NCBI RefSeq assembly: GCF_002443255.2 | Contig: NW_019211456.1 | Span: 56,804,982 to 56,868,981, forward strand | Direction: 5' to 3' | DNA from: Varroa destructor | Taxonomy: Eukaryota > Arthropoda > Arachnida > Mesostigmata > Varroidae | Length of the DNA stretch: 64,000 bases | Part shown: one piece after another, positions 60,894-64,000 of the stretch | Layout: each line of letters begins with the position of its first letter | Numbering within the stretch: position 1 is the first letter of the stretch | Notes under the pieces: model-generated | Database searches by the model: none | What the model was told of the DNA's origin: nothing | What the model saw: only the letters and a program-made list of their open reading frames with translations | Made by a program: the position numbers and the translations under genes

Positions 60894-62633
60894 CGACCTA
60901 ATTCTAATATTGCTATAAATTCATGTGAGCTGCGACTCGAACGCTGTTATAGCCATCCCGTATTACGTAAACGATAATGAAACTACTATGGCTGAAATGA
61001 TCAGCCGCGATCACATAATGCGGTAGGTAATATAAGAGAAAAGTAAGCTGATACAGGTCGCAGTTTAAGTCCGCAGTACTTGCTACTGTAGAAGTGTAAT
61101 TCTTATTGGCGTATAACGCGCTGGCAATGCTCTTGCTATTATTATTTTTTATTTACTTATTTATTTATTAATTATATTATTATACAACGAAACAACAACA
61201 ACCACAGAGCAACAACAACAACCATCTCTGTTTGCAAAGCGTGTCGCGTGTCTTACCGTCCCTCGTTACCTTCTTCCTTTGCTGCCTACCTTTGGAGCCT
61301 AGATATCACAGTTAAAAAGTGTAGCTGTTGCCATTGCTACTGGCGTCGTAAGGATAAAGAACTTTTAGCGGGCTTCAGGTTCAGGACACTTCCGAAGTAG
61401 AAATCGCTGATAAATTAGCAGGAAAGCCGTCAGCGTTACAACAAATGGTGCGGAGTATCTCTAAAAGTCATTCATGTAGGTATACGGACGCTAAGTATGT
61501 GCACACTTACATCTCGATGTCCTATCTCTTGCATCGTTTAGCCCGTTCTGTGTACTAACAGCATTGAAACTAAAGCATCGTTATCATCGTATGTCATAAT
61601 AGTAATGATGATAATGATTGTTGCTGGTAACTTCGACGCACTGATGGTTGTTGTTCTTCTCCTCACAGTAATAACGATAGAGACGTGCATTTCGGGTTCC
61701 TGTCAGTGTTATAGCTATTACGCGTGGCAGTTCTTCGTGCGACGCATTTGCCTATAATAGTGGCCTTTGAACCCGAAGTTGTTACAGCGCTGACAATAAG
61801 AACGACACCAACGCTCATGTTATCACCTACATTTACTACAAAATCATCATCATCATCAGAAGCAACATTGAATTACGTGGCGCGTTTGTTTCATGGGCAT
61901 TTCTGATCCGTTTCAATAATCCTGCTGCCGTTAATAGTGCCATTTTGCCCACTCGCTTTGACGTTTATATGGCCTCCGATAAGATATTACAGTGCTCATG
62001 TACGCCTACATTGATTCTACACAAGCGAAGGGTTATCACTATTTTTAACTGATCGAGACCCGGACTCGTACCTTTAGCAATAAACGATTACGTCGAGTTT
62101 ATCTTTTCGATTTAGTCTTTAACCCTTACCAGCGTATTTTGTCTATATGGCCAAAGACAAAAGTCACAAACACGGGTTCTATTCACTTGCTTTTACTTGA
62201 TAATATATTGGAGGTTTTATTTAGTATCTGCGATAACATTCCTTTCTTACATAGTCTATGTTCGCTGAATGATTGTTTTGGTTCACCTGGGTGCCTCTTC
62301 GCCTGAGCCATATCTTTACCTTACGTTGCGATTAAGTACGGCAGTGGGAACAGTCTAACACTGAAGTTTCAAAGCACAAATACAGAAAGGATGTAACGTC
62401 TACCCTAATTAAGTTTTTCCTGAAGTGTTAGTTTTTGTTTTTATTCAGTTCAGCATTTATGATAGACTTACTGGCTCTGCCAATTTTTTCGTCGGGATCT
62501 TAACTGCGGAGAACGAGGCTCGAATGTAGCTATTTCACTGTTTAAAAGTTAAGCGAGAGTAAGTGACGAGTTAATAATTATAATCAAGAAATAAATACAG
62601 GTTTGTACTTAATCCCTATAGAAGCATACATAT

Positions 62634-62666
62634 ATTAAGTATTATTATATTATAATAATACTTAAT
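62634..62666. repeat. Palindrome, 16-bp perfect arms around one base
   Basis: ATTAAGTATTATTATA at 62634-62649 pairs exactly with 62651-62666 around a single T. The composition is all A/T except one G and one C, so some chance origin is possible, but the perfect pairing over 16 bases is notable. Confidence 0.85.
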
Positions 62667-63289
62667 TATAAAAGGAGTAATTCGGCTGGACAGTATTTCA
62701 GTCTCCTTAGAATCCATGAGTGAGACGGCTCACTTTACTCTAGGAAAAGTTAGTTCAGAAGGAAAAGCAGTTTTTTTCGGTTCGGATATCAAAGGTCAGT
62801 TATATTAAACTTTTAAACCTCGAAAACCATAGCGCGGCGGAAATTCATTGGAGATTTGTAAAAACATTAGACAATGAGGTCGTAAGTTAAAACACAGGAT
62901 GTGAATAGCGCAAATAGCACTTTCAAGAACGGAAACTGGAGGTAACCAGATGTTAAGATTCAATAAAAAGAACACATTTCAACAGGAGGCTTTTTACAAG
63001 AGCAAGGTTGGGAAGCATAGGGCTCCGTTAGCCAAGACTAACGTTTCACATGTAATGTGTTTCATAATTGTAACCCAAAACTCAGCAAAAAAAAATGGGC
63101 TGTTTGGATATTATGCCAGTAGGAAATACATGGAGCACACGTGCAATCTTTGGGGCTTTAATAAACGAAAAACTCGTCCGGAGCGTACGATCGCTATGAT
63201 TCAATCTCGACTGGAGAGGGATCAGATGAAAGAATGGCGTCGTTTCGGATAAGAGCTCGGTAGGGTAAATTTAGATGCCAAATGATGAT

Positions 63290-63723
63290 AGTAGTTGCAA
63301 TGAACACCAGGGGCATTTCCTACTATAAAATACTTACCAATAAATTGAGGCCACCATTTCAAATTCTTTAACAGGCTCATGGAGTGTTGGCACCGCAAGC
63401 GAAGACTCGTAATCCGGTTACTTGATGACAACGCCAGACCTCATCGTCATGCCTCAGTTACTTCCTGGACTGAGCATGGAATACCCAACGCTGGTTTCAA
63501 TCCGCTTATTCTCCCCGTTCAATGTCTGTGCGATTTCTATGCCCCAAAAGAGGCAACAAGTAAACAAGAGTATACAACCATCGATTTACTTCAACAAGCT
63601 ATAGATAGAGAAATTCCATATAAGAAAAGGTATTGTTGTCACATAGCTATCCAGAGGCTACCGGAGCCCTGGGACATGTATATGAGAAATAAAGGAAGTA
63701 CTCTCCTTTATAACCCATTTTAA
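63290..63723 (+). pseudogene. Decayed mariner/Tc1-type transposase, C-terminal part
   Basis: Frame 63379-63723 contains RLLDDNARPHRHASVTSW, the mariner catalytic block normally written HDNARPH, followed by a degraded remnant of the SPDLAPSDY region and a C-terminal LPEPWDMYMRNKGS, equivalent to the usual LP-x-RW-x-K ending. Just upstream, in another frame near 63296-63330, MNTRGISYYKIL matches the mariner block around the second catalytic region (typically x-RG-x-x-YYE-x-L). Frame changes and lost motif residues show it is inactive. The N-terminal DNA-binding part and clear terminal repeats were not found. Confidence 0.75.
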
Positions 63724-64000
63724 AGATAATTATCCTAGCTTAACCAATTTCAAAGTCCACTGGATTCGTCTATACCAAATTAATACGTCATATCCAAGCT
63801 TGTAAGCACACACTGCACTGAATGGAATAGACAAGCAACGGAACCTTCAACTGTCCTTTGACGTTTGCTGTCTGAAACAGTAACTTTCTTTGACGGTCTC
63901 TTCCGGGAACACTTTCTCTCCCTCACTCCGTTACAGTCTCTCTAGTCCAGAGCTTCGGCTATTTATCTCTGCTTTTGTTGTATTATATTTTACTTTTCAT
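63724..64000. other. Flank of the transposase relic
   Basis: No gene seen. The 3' terminal repeat of the mariner-type relic would be expected here but is not clear. Confidence 0.4.

Larger units (their letters stand above)
57876..63289. other. Gene-free right-hand stretch rich in simple repeats
   Basis: No supported gene. Contents are TA, CA and G-run microsatellites, a poly-A run, a 33-bp palindrome and ACA-rich tracts near 61185-61223. The stretch just above 57875 should carry the promoter and 5' UTR exon of the membrane-protein gene. Frames at 59514-59789 and 62950-63252 are unrecognised; the latter may belong to the adjoining transposon relic. Confidence 0.45.

Overview
This is an AT-rich, gene-sparse stretch of an animal nuclear genome. 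The genes have canonical GT-AG introns and metazoan protein architectures (DNAJB6, TAB2, SETD3). There are also mariner-type transposon remnants, many microsatellites and one 100-base scaffold gap. An arthropod is the best fit, and a mite-like arthropod is possible, but that last step is only an impression. Nothing looks bacterial or viral, and I see no CRISPR array, operon or rRNA.

Layout. About 1-1870 is the upstream and probable 5' UTR region of an intronless DNAJB6-type co-chaperone CDS (1871-2869, +). A 3' flank with (ATT)n tracts follows. From about 3.8 to 32.3 kb I find no confident gene. This stretch holds simple repeats, a perfect 20-bp hairpin (6377-6418), a GC-richer decayed island (12.84-14.54 kb), an ORF-bearing island (28.1-29.3 kb) and the assembly gap (30353-30452). 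A five-exon TAB2/TAB3-like gene runs on the minus strand (38024 down to 32369). I rebuilt it from splice sites, with all junctions in phase 0; it encodes CUE, coiled-coil and NZF modules. A tRNA-derived SINE-like sequence lies in its first intron. From 38 to 47 kb there are two orphan, splice-bounded exon candidates on the minus strand. At 46958-49106 (+) five in-phase exons encode the N-terminal half of a SETD3-type actin-histidine methyltransferase; the catalytic half was not found. At 57875 down to 51338 (-) lies an unrecognised multi-exon gene for a large Ser/Thr-rich single-pass membrane protein with a signal peptide. A short mariner-type element with TA flanks sits at 50429-50635, between these last two genes. 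The right end is intergenic, with microsatellites, a 33-bp palindrome and a broken mariner transposase pseudogene (about 63290-63723).

The three recognised genes belong to unrelated processes: protein-aggregation control (DNAJB6), ubiquitin-dependent TAK1 signalling (TAB2) and actin methylation (SETD3). I see no functional cluster. The points most worth a second look are the altered ubiquitin-contact residues and long C-terminal tail of the TAB2-like protein, the half SETD3 gene, the unrecognised mucin-like gene, the short mariner-type element and the perfect hairpins. All splice junctions are read by eye and need transcript support.
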